Below, piece after piece: positions 11,101-22,700 of a stretch of DNA of 64,000 nt (the stretch's first letter is position 1; every line of letters begins with the position of its first letter). Origin of the DNA: Halicephalobus mephisto. Its lineage: Eukaryota; Nematoda; Chromadorea; Rhabditida; Panagrolaimidae. The notes beneath the pieces were generated by a model, which saw nothing but the letters and a program-made list of their open reading frames with translations, had not been told where the DNA came from and made no database searches. The position numbers and the translations under genes were made by a program. Location: contig SWDT01000096.1 in the NCBI GenBank assembly GCA_009193035.1, positions 185,143 through 249,142 on the forward strand, given 5' to 3'.

Positions 11101-11558
11101 GAATCTATAAGTTTACCAGAGAGCAACTTGAAGAACTTTTGGATTTTTATACTCTTCATTATGAATGTCGTGATCATGATCAAAATGGCTACAGATGGCC
11201 AACTTTTCAGAAAGATAACTTAGTAATTGAAGATGTGGATATTGTTTTTTTAACCGGAGGAACCTGTAGAATACCATTTATCCAAAAACTAATTCAAGAA
11301 TTATTCAAAAATTCGAAAATTATTATCGACGAACAACTCGAGATCATTACGGCTTCTGGAGCGGCTATTCACGCTTTACAAGTTCTTAGTGGAGAAGTTG
11401 AGCCTTATATGAAACCCTTTGTTAACGACTCCTGGAAGAAGAAGGATGATAATGATTCTAAGATCCTGGAAACAACAACAAAAAGTAGCATTTTTAAAAC
11501 GATTCAAAGATACTCCACTGCCATACCGAAATATTTAGAAAAAATAATTAATATTTAA
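8151..11558 (+). CDS. Double Hsp70 ATPase-domain protein
   Basis: Model: join 8151-9076, 9122-10414, 11066-11558, 903 residues. Two Hsp70 nucleotide-binding domains sit head to tail. Domain 1 has MGINIG (residue 25), VIFDYK, ILTVPN, INIGGGPG (about 222) and VYLSGDSCKTPF (about 358). Domain 2 has MGIDLGST (451), IIGRAAVRRL, VIFDSK, AVITVPSYF, FDIGGGTG (about 656) and VFLTGGTCRIPF (about 800). No substrate-binding domain follows either one; the last 70 or so residues are polar. Both domains carry a phase-2 intron at the same point (KTE/FNVSDID and EVE/FDLSDID), so an exon-containing block was duplicated. The two domains are joined inside exon 2 with no stop. Domain 1 lacks the Asp of the first phosphate loop and the Asp and Thr of GGGT, so it is probably not catalytic. 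Not a classical chaperone; client and role unknown. Confidence 0.85.
10630..10856 (-). mobile_element. Decayed LINE reverse-transcriptase 3' fragment
   Basis: On the minus strand a broken frame reads HQWIGHISR, then DGRWTKHMTEW, then RPKMRWEDDL after a frameshift. This order (WxGHxxR, RW, TEW, GRPxxRWxDD) is the C-terminal end common to RTE/Jockey-type non-LTR retrotransposon polyproteins. It lies in the second intron of the double Hsp70 gene and is heavily degraded. Confidence 0.6.
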
Positions 11559-11663
11559 TTTTACAGTAGTTTTTATTTCAAATCACATGTAATTTACAAG
11601 TATATACATGGTAATCTCTAAATGTATCATATATAGTTCATTTATATTTTAAAATTCATGTAT

Positions 11664-11839
11664 AATAGAACTTGGATATCAGATACCTCCACTATAACAT
11701 ATCTCTTATTATAGCATACGGTTTTGGATGAGTGAGTTTAGTTAGTCTGTCTTCAAATTTATCCCCTGTATAATATATCCTTTCTTATAACATACGTTTT
11801 ACCCGGTCCTAAGGGGTATCTTACATCCAAGTTCGATTG
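11664..11839. mobile_element. MITE family B, copy 1
   Basis: Related over its length to the copy at 44962-45135: ATAGAACTTGGATATCAGAT at the left, TATCTTACATCCAAGTTCGA at the right, with GAGTGAGTTTAGTTAGTCTG inside. It is more diverged than the other copies. Confidence 0.75.
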
Positions 11840-12396
11840 TATTAAAGAACAGTGAAAATCGAAACTTTACATGTTTTTGCAAATTTATAAAGTGTCATAT
11901 TTTATCGACGAGGCTGATTGGAAGTAAATAATGTCAGAGACTAAAAAACAACAACTTGAACAAAGGTCCAGTGTGTCTTAAAAGACATGAATTACCTTGG
12001 AGTTGTTTTGACAAGTTGTTTAAGAGGACGATTTTTCGTTTGAGAACGATTTAACAATTTTTATTTTTATTTTTTTAACCGATAAAATATCAATCAAAAT
12101 CCTGTTGTTTTTTGACTGATTTTTATATCCTGAAAGTCCTAAAAGTTCATTTTTTATAAATAACAATATAAAAAATCAAAAAATATAATTTTTGACCGAA
12201 ATTAAAATGAATGAAATAATTCTGTGATTGTTAAATGGAAATGTTTGTTTTTTTAATAGTTGGTGAAAATAATTCAATATAAACTCTGATTTCTTAATCT
12301 GTCTCCACGACGTTGAGTCTAATCAAATATGAATATATAGAGAGATTTTTACAATAGTTAACTTTTTTAAAAAATTATTTTCTACATATAAAATAT
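11840..12396. other. AT-rich intergenic sequence
   Basis: No gene, RNA or structured repeat was recognised on either strand. Confidence 0.5.
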
Positions 12397-12769
12397 CGTA
12401 CATGATATATAACGTATAAATGCGTTCAAACGGCTATAATGTATCGGATACATTACATTTTATTTACAAATACATTGAACACAACGCATTTATACATTAT
12501 GGTCAATTTATGTATCAATATATTAGAACTATGTTTTGTAAGTAGTCTTGGATATATGTCATAATACAGTATCAGAGACAGATCTCAATATAGTATTAAA
12601 ACAGATCCAGATACAGTATCAGAGACAGATCTCAATATATACAGAAAATCGTACATGATATATAACGTATAAATGCGTTCAAACGGCTATAATGTATCGG
12701 ATACATTACATTTTATTTACAAATACATTGAACACAACGCATTTATACATTATGGTCAATTTATGTACC
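12397..12769. repeat. 122-bp direct repeat pair
   Basis: 12397-12521 and 12648-12769 are nearly identical, both carrying CGTATAAATGCGTTCAAACG and the inverted counterpart GAACACAACGCATTTATAC, so each copy is itself a hairpin. The spacer holds two short copies of CAGTATCAGAGACAGATCTC. Confidence 0.85.
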
Positions 12770-12868
12770 TAGTATGTTGTAACTTTTTTGTATATAGATA
12801 AATGCCTGTACCAGCTATGTAATGTTCTTCAAATTGGTCTTTTTTAAATGTCATTTGAATTCCTGATC

Positions 12869-13015
12869 AAGCTAGATGATAAAAAGAATCCCAAGGTCCT
12901 AGGAACAGAAAACTCGCACCGACGGATGAGTTGGATCAAAGGTACAAGGAGTTTGACTTTAGTATTGTTTGTGAACTTTGAATGTGCGATATGGGAATAA
13001 ATAGAAATAGAAAAA
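12869..13015 (+). mobile_element. SINE copy 2, 5'-truncated
   Basis: It matches the 3' part of the SINE at 4859-5003 in reverse complement (GGTCCTAGGAACAGAA, GAGTTGGATCAAAGGTACAA, TGTGCGATATGGGAATAAAT) and lacks the tRNA-like head. Flanks TTGAATTCCTGATC (12855-12868) and TTGAATTTCTGATC (13016-13029) are a 14-bp target-site duplication with one mismatch. Confidence 0.82.
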
Positions 13016-13029
13016 TTGAATTTCTGATC

Positions 13030-16000
13030 TGAACTTCCAAACAAGCACTTTCGACTAGTTCCTCAATTCTTAGATGTCAAAAGCCATCACAGTCTGGCCC
13101 AATTTTTGTTCTACTCGACTTAATATATAAAACACATGTCAGAGGAGAGGAAGCTCTTTTCTTTCATTGCCTCAGGTGTTGGGGACTTGTGATTATCGCT
13201 TGAGTTTTTTGCGAAATGAGCACCGACACGTTTTGATCGATTTGTGGCTTGATAACAGCCGCTTTTTGGATTTTTACTGAAATTATGGAAGAACAAGTTA
13301 TTAGTCAAAAAAATATTGATAATATTCGTGATGGGATCTTTTTAAAAAAACAATATTTCAAATTAAAAAAATGTTTTTAAATAAATTTTTTAATAAATAT
13401 TTTTTTTAAAATAAATATTTTTTTTAAAATAAATATTTTTTTGAAAATTTTTAAATCTTTCGTTGTGGGACTTTTTTGATGAAATAAAAATTTTCCTTTT
13501 CGCGTCGAGACCACCAATTCCCGATTTTTGATCTAGTTTCTTCATCTCAATCAATCGTAAAATATCCGTCAGTGAAAAAAATGTTTTTCGATTTTCTTCC
13601 AGTCAACAATCCAAGATCGTAAAATGTTTTAAATTTTTGACTCTGGTCATTTTCAAAGTTTTTTGTTATTTTTACTTTTTTGACACTTGAAAAAAGTAAA
13701 ATGTGAAAATTTTTCAGAGATTTTTGTCGTTGTTCCATTTTTTCCGTTCATATGTGATTTTTCAACTTTGACGGTTAAGTTTTGTGTAATTTGTAATCTG
13801 ATAGGATAATCATAAGTCAAAGAAACTCATCAGATACTTTTTGTTTCAAAAAAAACCGAAAAAAAATAAATAAAAATAAAAACTTAAAAAAAAATAAAAC
13901 TTTATAAATTTTAAACTTTTTTAAAAATTTTATAGTTTTTAAAATTTTCTAAATTTAATTTAAAAATTTTATAATTTTATAGTTTTTTATAATTTTCTAA
14001 ATTTAATTTTAAAAATATTAAACTTTTTTCAAAATTTCGTAATTTTTTATAACTTTCTAAATTTAATAAAAAAATTTGAAATTTTTAGAAATTTTAAAAA
14101 TTTTCTAAATTTAATAAAAAAATTTGAAATTTTATAATTTTTTAAAATCTTCAATATTTAATTTTAAAAATTTCACAATTTTATAATTTTTTATAATTTT
14201 CTAAATTTAATAAAAAATTTGAAATTTTTAGAAATTTTAAAAATCAACATAAATTTTAAATTCTATAAATTAATTTTGAAACAGTTTTGTACTAAAGTCT
14301 ATTTTTAATTTTCAAAGAAGATTTGGAATCGGTTCCATTTCAATTTCTGGTTTTTTATCCTTTGTGTCCTGGATTTTGTTTTGGAAAATTTGACCGTTCC
14401 AGGATGAACAATTAATTTCGATCGTTTGACCATGGAACGGAATTCCCAAGGCCCGTTTTGCCCATTTCGAATTTTAATTTTACGATTTTCGTATATTTCA
14501 ATATTTTTTAAAATTTGAACTATAACTGAGCTGTGTGAAAAAACCGGAGATCCTCGGATCCCGATAGGCTTTTTTCAATTTTTGAGAGCTCCGAGGGAAT
14601 TGCTCAGTTTTGCACTTGTCTCTAAGTCTAGTCTTCTGAAAATCCAATCGTTTTTTCGATGTTAGTAAAAATCCAGAGTCTGGTGCTTGATATTATCAAA
14701 GTTAACGGTAAAAATCCAAAATTAAAAATTCGAACTTAAAAATCCAAAATTAAAAATTCGAGCTTTAAAATTAAAAATTAAAAATTCGAACTTAAAAATT
14801 AAAAATTCGAGCTAAAAAATTCAAAATTCGAACTTTAAAATTTAAAATTCTAACTTTAAAATTTAAAATCCAAAATTTAAAATTTAAAATTCGAAATTTT
14901 CGTTTTAGAACAATGTTCATAAATTTTTTTTAATTTCAAAAATCTTATTTAAGTTAATAAATCTTCAAATTTGAATTTTTAGAAACGAAAATTTCAATTT
15001 TAACAGAAAAAATTTAAATTTCGATTTTGAATTTTCAAAATTGATAATAAAAATCCAAAATTAAAAATTTTCGTTTTAGGACAATGTTCATAAATTTTTT
15101 TTAATTTCAAAATTCTTATTTAAGTTAATAAATCTTCAAATTTGGATTTTGTCGATAAAAAATTTCTATTTTAACAGAAAAAATCCAAATTTCGATTTTG
15201 AATTTTAAAATTTTAAAATTCGGAGTTTGGATGATTTTCGGGAAACGGATGAAGCTGCACATCTCCTTGAGGTCATTCAAGAACACTTGTCGTTTTTAAT
15301 TTTTTTAAAGACTTAACTTCGGGATAATTAACGAGATTGATTGACACAAATCTGCAAAAATCGGTCAGTTTGTCCACAAAATTTTAGTTCCCTGAGGCGA
15401 TGAGTGAAATTTTGTTTATTTTACTTAATTACTTATTTTTTAAAAATAAAAATTGAATAATTTTTCGTTAATCAAAAACGGTTCTTTCGTAATCCTTTTT
15501 ATGATCGATGTTTCCATTTTTGACACATCTTTGAAATAATTTCTTTTATCTTTTTTCGTTCAAATAAATCTCAATTTTAAAATTCCCGAAGATTTCAGTA
15601 ATCCTCACTTAAAGTCATTCAAAAATAATTTTCGACATTTGAATCGATTAATAAAAATTAATTAAAATGTTTACTTAAATTTTAAATTTTATAATTTTTA
15701 CAATTTTTATTTTTGTAATTTTGTAATTTTTATAATTTTTGTAATTTTTATAATTTTTTTAAATTTAAATTTTTTAAATTTTTATAATTTTTGTACCTTT
15801 TTATAATTTTTATTTTTGTAATTTTTATAATTTTTGTAACTTTTTATATGGCCGATTTATTCGATGAAAGCTGATTAGGGAAAATTCGACGGTAATCCTT
15901 TTGATACAATTTTTCGGAGACTTTTTTTGCTTTTTGAAGTTCTATAAGCCTAAATAAAAATTTAAAACTAACTAATTAGGAAACTATAAAATGTTTCAAT

Positions 16001-16740
16001 TATTCCTGTTTTCGCCTCGAGATCCAGATTCATTTGAATTTTATTTTTTGTATAAATTCAAAAATTTTAAAATTTATTTTTTTTATAAATTCAAAAGTTT
16101 TTAAATTTATTTTTTTTATAAATTCAAGTTTTAAAATTTACTTTTTTTTATAAATTCAAAAATTTTAATATTTATTTTTTTTTATAAATTCAAAAACTTT
16201 AAAATTTACTTTTTTTTATAAATTAAAAAATTTTAAAATTTATTTTTAAACTTCGATAATTTAAATACTTAATTCAAAAAGTAAATAATTGAAAAACTAT
16301 GTTTTGATTTTCGTAATAGGATCTAAGTTAATTTTTTTTATTTTCCGCAATACTAAAATTTTTTCTTTAATTTTTAATTTTCTAATTTTTCACATAATAC
16401 TAAAAAATTTTTAATTTTTTACATAACACTAAAAATTTTTTTTAAATTTTTCAGATAATACTAAAAATTTTTCTTTAATTTTTAATTTTCTAATTTTTCA
16501 CATAATTCTAAAAAATTTTTAATTTTTTACATAATACTAAAATTCTTTTTTCTACTTTTGCATTTTTCTGATTTAATACCCTCCTTCATGGACTGTTATC
16601 TTTTCTAAGCCTTAATAATCACTTGAATCATCCTCATCAAGTGCGAGGACCATCGGAGCACGAATCCGAAGAACAACTATCTCGAAAAAACCGGAATTTT
16701 GCAATTTTCCGTTTTTTTGCGTGTTTTATTTTTATCGTAT
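13030..16740. other. AT-rich intergenic with several higher-GC islands
   Basis: Mostly simple AT repeats (13340-13440, 13850-14290, 14700-15220, 15660-15850, 16020-16560). Islands near 13100-13310, 13500-13745, 14312-14640 and 15225-15320 are less AT-rich and read open in more than one frame. They could be lost exons or conserved non-coding elements; no complete gene could be assembled. Confidence 0.4.
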
Positions 16741-16787
16741 TGTTACAGTATTATTCGTAAAAATAAAATTATCATTACAGTACTGCC

Positions 16788-19700
16788 ATGGAAGATGCTT
16801 CGACGAACACGGATCCTCCAGTTTTGACCACCATCGGGGATTCCGTCACTGATTTGAAAATTTTCAAAACTAGGCAAATTTTAATTTTATTAATTTTGCA
16901 AATTTTTGATTTTATTGATTTTTGCAAATTTTTGATTTTATTAATTTTGCAAATTTTTGATTTTATTATTTTTTGCAAATTTTAATTTTATTATTTTTTG
17001 CAAATTTTTGATTTTATTATTTTTTGCAAATTTTTAATTTTATTATTTTTTGTAAATTTTTGATTTTTAGAAAACCCATAAAAGAATGCAAAGATGACAG
17101 AGCTTTGACTTCGAAAAAATCCAGAAAAGAATCTCCAACGAAAAGTTTCTTCAGAAAAATCGGATTCGGATCAAAATCGGCTTCGGTTTCTCCCACCAAG
17201 AATCTCGAAAACAAAAGTACTCCCAGAAGGAATTCCGAGACCAGAGTGGAGGAGAAAAAAAGTCCAAAAACGAGGAAAGAAAGTCCAAAAAAGACCAAAA
17301 AAATCGAGAAAAAAATGAATGAAGATCACGAAGCGACTGAAATGTAAGTTTTAAAAATTAAAAAAAAACAAAAATCACCTAAAAAAATGAAAATAAAAAT
17401 ATATGAAATTAAAAAAAATAAATTTGAAATTTAAAAAAAATAAAAATATATGAAATTTAAAAATTTAAAAAAAACAAAAGTCACCTAGAAAAATGAAAAT
17501 AAAAATATACGAAATTTAAAAAAAATAAAAATATATGAAATTTGAAATTTGAAAAAAAATAAATCTAAATATTCAAAATTAAAAAAAATTTAAAATACAT
17601 AAAATTAGATAAAAAAATTAATTTAAAAATTAATTTGAAAAAAATTAGATTATATAAAAGTTTTAAAAAATTAAAATTAGATTTTATAAAAATTAAATTT
17701 CTAAATTTAAAAATCTGTAAAAAATTAAATTAGATTTTATGAAAATTTCTAAATTTAAAAATCTTTATGAAATGAATTTTAAAACAGATATTCGAAATTT
17801 AAATTTTAAAAATTTTGTTTTTAAAAATTTATTTCGAAAATTCCATCAATATTTAAGTAAATTTTTCAACAGCTGTTGTTTAATCAGATAATACTGAATT
17901 CCTCGATCCTGTCCAAAATTGTCCCTGAAACAAGTTTCGAATCAGTTTGCGAAAAGTGCCCAAGGCAAAGGACCGAAAATCGAACGCTTGTTGTTTGTCA
18001 CTTTTCATTGTTTCTGGAATTTGGCTAGTTTAATGTGAATAAAAATTTTAATTTAAACTTTTTCGAGAAAAAATAAAAATAAAAATTTAAAATTAAACTT
18101 TTTCCAAAAAAAATAACATTTTGAATTTAAACTTTTCCTGGAAAAAAATAAAAATATAAATTTGAACTTTTTTGAGAAAAAATAAAAATTTAAAATTAAA
18201 CTTTTTCGAGAAAAAAATAAAAATATTAATTTGAACTTGTTTGAAAAATAAATATAAATTTAAATTTAAACTTTTTCAAAAAAAATATAAATTTTAATTT
18301 GAACTTTTTCCAGAAAAAAAATTTAAATTTAAACTTTTTCGAGAAAAATAAAAATGACCAAGGGGGTTCCGATAAGGTTTTCCCGGCGCCAGAAGTAACG
18401 GTTGACTTTTTTATTGCTTACGGAAGTTCCTTCATCAATGATAATTTTTAGTGTTCTTAAAATACGCGCAAAATTGAATTATGATCATTATAAATCGTGT
18501 CAGGACCAGAGATGTTCTTTTCCAATTTCCACATCGAATCTTGGACTAATTCGAGTTCGAAAATCTGAAAATTCAAATTCGAACTGAACTGTTAAGTTCG
18601 AAAATAAAAATAATTTGAAAATCGTACTGTGAAGTTCGAAAGTTGAAAAAGTTTGAATTCGAAAAATTTAAATTAAAGTGTTAAGTTCGAGTTTGAAAAT
18701 CTAAGGATTCGAATTAAATTATTAAACTCGAACTTGAATCTATTTGAGTTCGAAAATCGTGCTGTTAAGTTCGAAAGTTGAAAAGTTTGAATTTGAAAAT
18801 CTAAAAATTCAAATTCGAACTGAACTGTGAAATTCGAAAGTTGAAAAAGTTCGAGTTTGAAACTTTAGGGATTCAAACTGAACTGGACTGCTAAGTTCGA
18901 AAGTTGAAAAAGTTCGAATTCGAAAATCTAAAAATTCAAATTCGAACTGAACTGTTAAATTCGAAAGTTGAAAAAGTTCGAGTTTGAAACTTTAGGGATT
19001 CAAACTGAACTGGACTGCTAAGTTCGAAAGTTGAAAAAGTTCGAATTTGAAAATCTAAAAATTCAAATTCGAACTGAACTATTAAATTCGAAAGTTAAAA
19101 AAGTTCGAATTCGAAAATCTAAAAATTCGAATTAAATTATTAAATTTGAATTTAAAACTCATTTAAGTTTGAAAATTTCTAAAATAAAATTCACCATATT
19201 TAAAAATTTCTAACGATTCCAAAATTGTAAAATATACTGTAATTTTAAATCCATTTTTATTAAATTTATTTATTTATTTACTGTACTCATTCAATTCAGT
19301 ATTATTATTTCCCCTGAGGCAATGATATTCAATTATTGACTCAACGAACTTAATCCAGATATCCAAATTTTGCAATTAATTGAAATTGTTCAAAATTGAT
19401 TTTTCTAATTTTTTAAATCTTTAATTTTCTAATTTTTCCAAATTTTTAAAATCTTTAATTTTCTGAATTTTCTAAATTTTTTAAATTTCAGTGTCGCGGT
19501 AGAGGAGTGTGAAGATTCACACAAGAGCCCAGCTTCCATCACCGAAACAGGAACCCAATCGGACGCCAGAGTTTCTCAAACGATAATTATGAAAAAGAAA
19601 AACCTCCATGAAGCCTCCACCGAAGCCATACTAGTTCCGCTTAACCAAAAGTGAGTTTTATTTTTAAATATTTTTGAAAAATTAAAAAAGTTTTATTTTT

Positions 19701-22700
19701 AAAAATTAAAAAATAAAAATTTTCAAATATTTTTTAAAAAGTTAATTTTGTAAAAAATAAAATTTCCAAATAAATTCTAAAATTTTATTTTTCAACTTTA
19801 TTTCGAAAATAAAAAAAAGTAAAATTTTCAAATTCGTCGCCCGAGGTTATATTTATTTTAAAATAAATTTCTTCAATTTCATTGCTTTAAAACTGTCATA
19901 ATCCAATTTCACCCTTCTCCGACAAGTTCCGATGAAATTTTGTAATATCTTTGATTGGTCTCGACCTCAGATAAAACATATCCTCTCAGATAAAATATAT
20001 CCCCTCAGATCCGAGTGACCGGCAGCTGTGGTCACCGGTCGGAACATAAAAGAACACATTTGCCATTTTTCTGTCTCAAGGATAGGATTTCAGTTACTTC
20101 TTGTTTGTGAATTACATTACTTTGTAATTTTTTATTTTTTTTTAAATTAAAAATTCAAAAATATTATTTTCAAAATTTTTTACCTTAAATACTCTCTAAT
20201 TTTCTTTGTTCTTGTTTATCTGATTAATTATATTCGTGGTGAAATTTTTAGAAAATATTTTATTTTAAAATATTTTGTTTTTTAATTTTTTATAAAAACA
20301 GACTAAAATTTCAGTTGATTCAAATTGTATTCCAGCGCCGATGGAGTCACCTCCCATGTGGTCTAGTGGTTAGGATTTCTGGTTTTCACCCAGGCGGCCG
20401 GGGTTCGATTCCCCGCATGGGAAGTTTTCTTTTTCGCGAAGTCTGAAAATTCTTTGATTATTTTTTTTTGCACATTTGAGTAAAATATAATTTTTTAAAT
20501 TTCCTACGGCACTTTAGGTTCCAGTTTCGTTTAATAAGGAAGCGGTGTGCGTCATTGTTGCGTGAACAAGAACACTCAAATTCCATGTTTTTAAAATTTT
20601 GAATTTTTTCACGTAATTTTTTCAAAGTTTAAAACTAGTAATTTCGAAAAAAAATTATTCGGATTTCTGTGGGTATGGTCGGGAAAGGACCACCTGAGGC
20701 GAAACGGATGAGGAAAGCAATTTTCCTTTTCTGAAAAGATACTTCGGATTTGGGAGTTAAAAGCGTTTCCTGCTTGGGAGAAATTTATGTTCCAAAAATA
20801 TTGACAATCTTCTTTCTGGGTAACAAAAGTTTCGAAATCGTGGTTTATTGAAGTAAGAGAAATGTTAAATCGAAGATTTTATTAGAGATACTGTAGTTTT
20901 ATAAAATCTTGGCTTTTTGTTCCTTAAGTTGAAGATTGTTGGTATTGTGACTTCTTTGACAGAAAATTAAACTAAAAATCTTATTAGAGATACTGTAGTT
21001 TTTATGAAATCTTAGTCTTCTGTGCCTTAAGTTGAAAATTATTGGTATTGTGACTTCTTTGACAAAAAATCAAATCGAAACTTTTAATTATACTGTAGTT
21101 TTTATGAAATCTTAGTCTTCTGTGCCTTAAGTTGAAGATTGTTGACGTCGTGATTTCTTTAATAAAAAAATAAAACTAAAAATCTTATTAGAGATACTGT
21201 AGTTTTTATGAAATCTTGACAGTCTGTTTTTTTAATTCAAAGATTTTCGGCATTGTGATTTTTTTAAAAAACAAACAATTAGGTTTAGGGTTTCAATGAT
21301 ATCATAATTTTTATACGAGTTTTTGGGATTATGATTTCTTTAAAAAAATTAGGTTTCGAGTTTCACTAGTGATGTCATAATTTTTATACAAGTTTCTAGC
21401 GTTCTTTTTTATCAAGATGGTAAACGAATAAAATACAGTATTTTTTACTACATAAAAAAGTAATTTTTGATACAGTAACAAATAAAAATCCGTCACTATC
21501 ATGTTTCAATTTTCTTCACAAAAGTCGAATATTCATGAAAAATGTGATGATTGCGTTTTTTGTTAAATTTCAGAATTGTTACGAAGCTAGAAGATATGTT
21601 TTTTGGTGAACTTAATACAATTGTAGATTGAATCTAATGTATCTTATATATTAGAGCTATTTTAATACATCTATATATCATATACAATCCACCGATATCA
21701 ACAGACAAAAAATATAACTTTAAGTTTAGTAACAAATATAATCGTCACTATTATATTTTAATTTTCATCGCAAATATTAAATATCCATGAAAAATGTGAC
21801 GATTGCGTTAAATTTCGAAATTGTTAAAAAGTCAAAAGTTACGGATTTTTGTGCGTAGAATAACTGAAGAATACGATTTATTTAATAATTATCTTAACAT
21901 ACAAGAACAGAGAATTTCATTCATGCTCTACAGTATTCCTGTTATGTCTTTATTCAGAGAACTGGACAATAATAAAAACAACATTAATAATGTAAAATTA
22001 TTAACTTTTTTCAAATTTTGTTCACTTCTAGAACTTTCTGGATATTCAATATTAGTTGTCTTTATCCAGAGGAATAAATACAATAATATAGAACAATAAA
22101 TAAAACAATATTAATCATATAAGCTCAATACCCAGAGAACACTGTCTAACATGATATATTTCCTTTTGTACTCCTCAGTAAAAACAGAGTGGACTTAGCT
22201 TCGGGTGTTCTGAACGTCCCTATTTTTGGAGATTTGTGTTCACAACAATATTAAAGATATAATAGTGTAACACTCAAGAAATATTCTGATGTGAAATGTT
22301 TTCTTTTATATTTCACAGTAAATTGACAAAAACAAACTAACTTCGGATGTTCTGAATGTTCCTACCCATGGAGACTCATGTCCACAACAATAGTAAAGAT
22401 ATAATAGTGTAACACTTAAGAAACATTCTGATGTGAAATGTTTTCTTTTATATTTCACAGTAAATTGACAAAAACAAACTAACTTCGAGTGTTCTGAATG
22501 TTCCTACCCATGGAGACTCATGTCCACAACAATAGTAAAGATATAATAGTGTGATACTCATGAAATGCTGTATGACATAACGTGGTCCTTTTTATATTTC
22601 ACAGTAAATTGACAAAAAACAAACTAACTTCGGATGTTCTGAATGTTCCTACCCATGGAGACTACGTGTCCACAATTCCACGCTCTCTGATATTTTGACT

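Noticed and set aside
21821..22099. 92-codon plus-strand frame
   Set aside because: Starts without ATG at the edge of a repeat, no family, lies in an intron.
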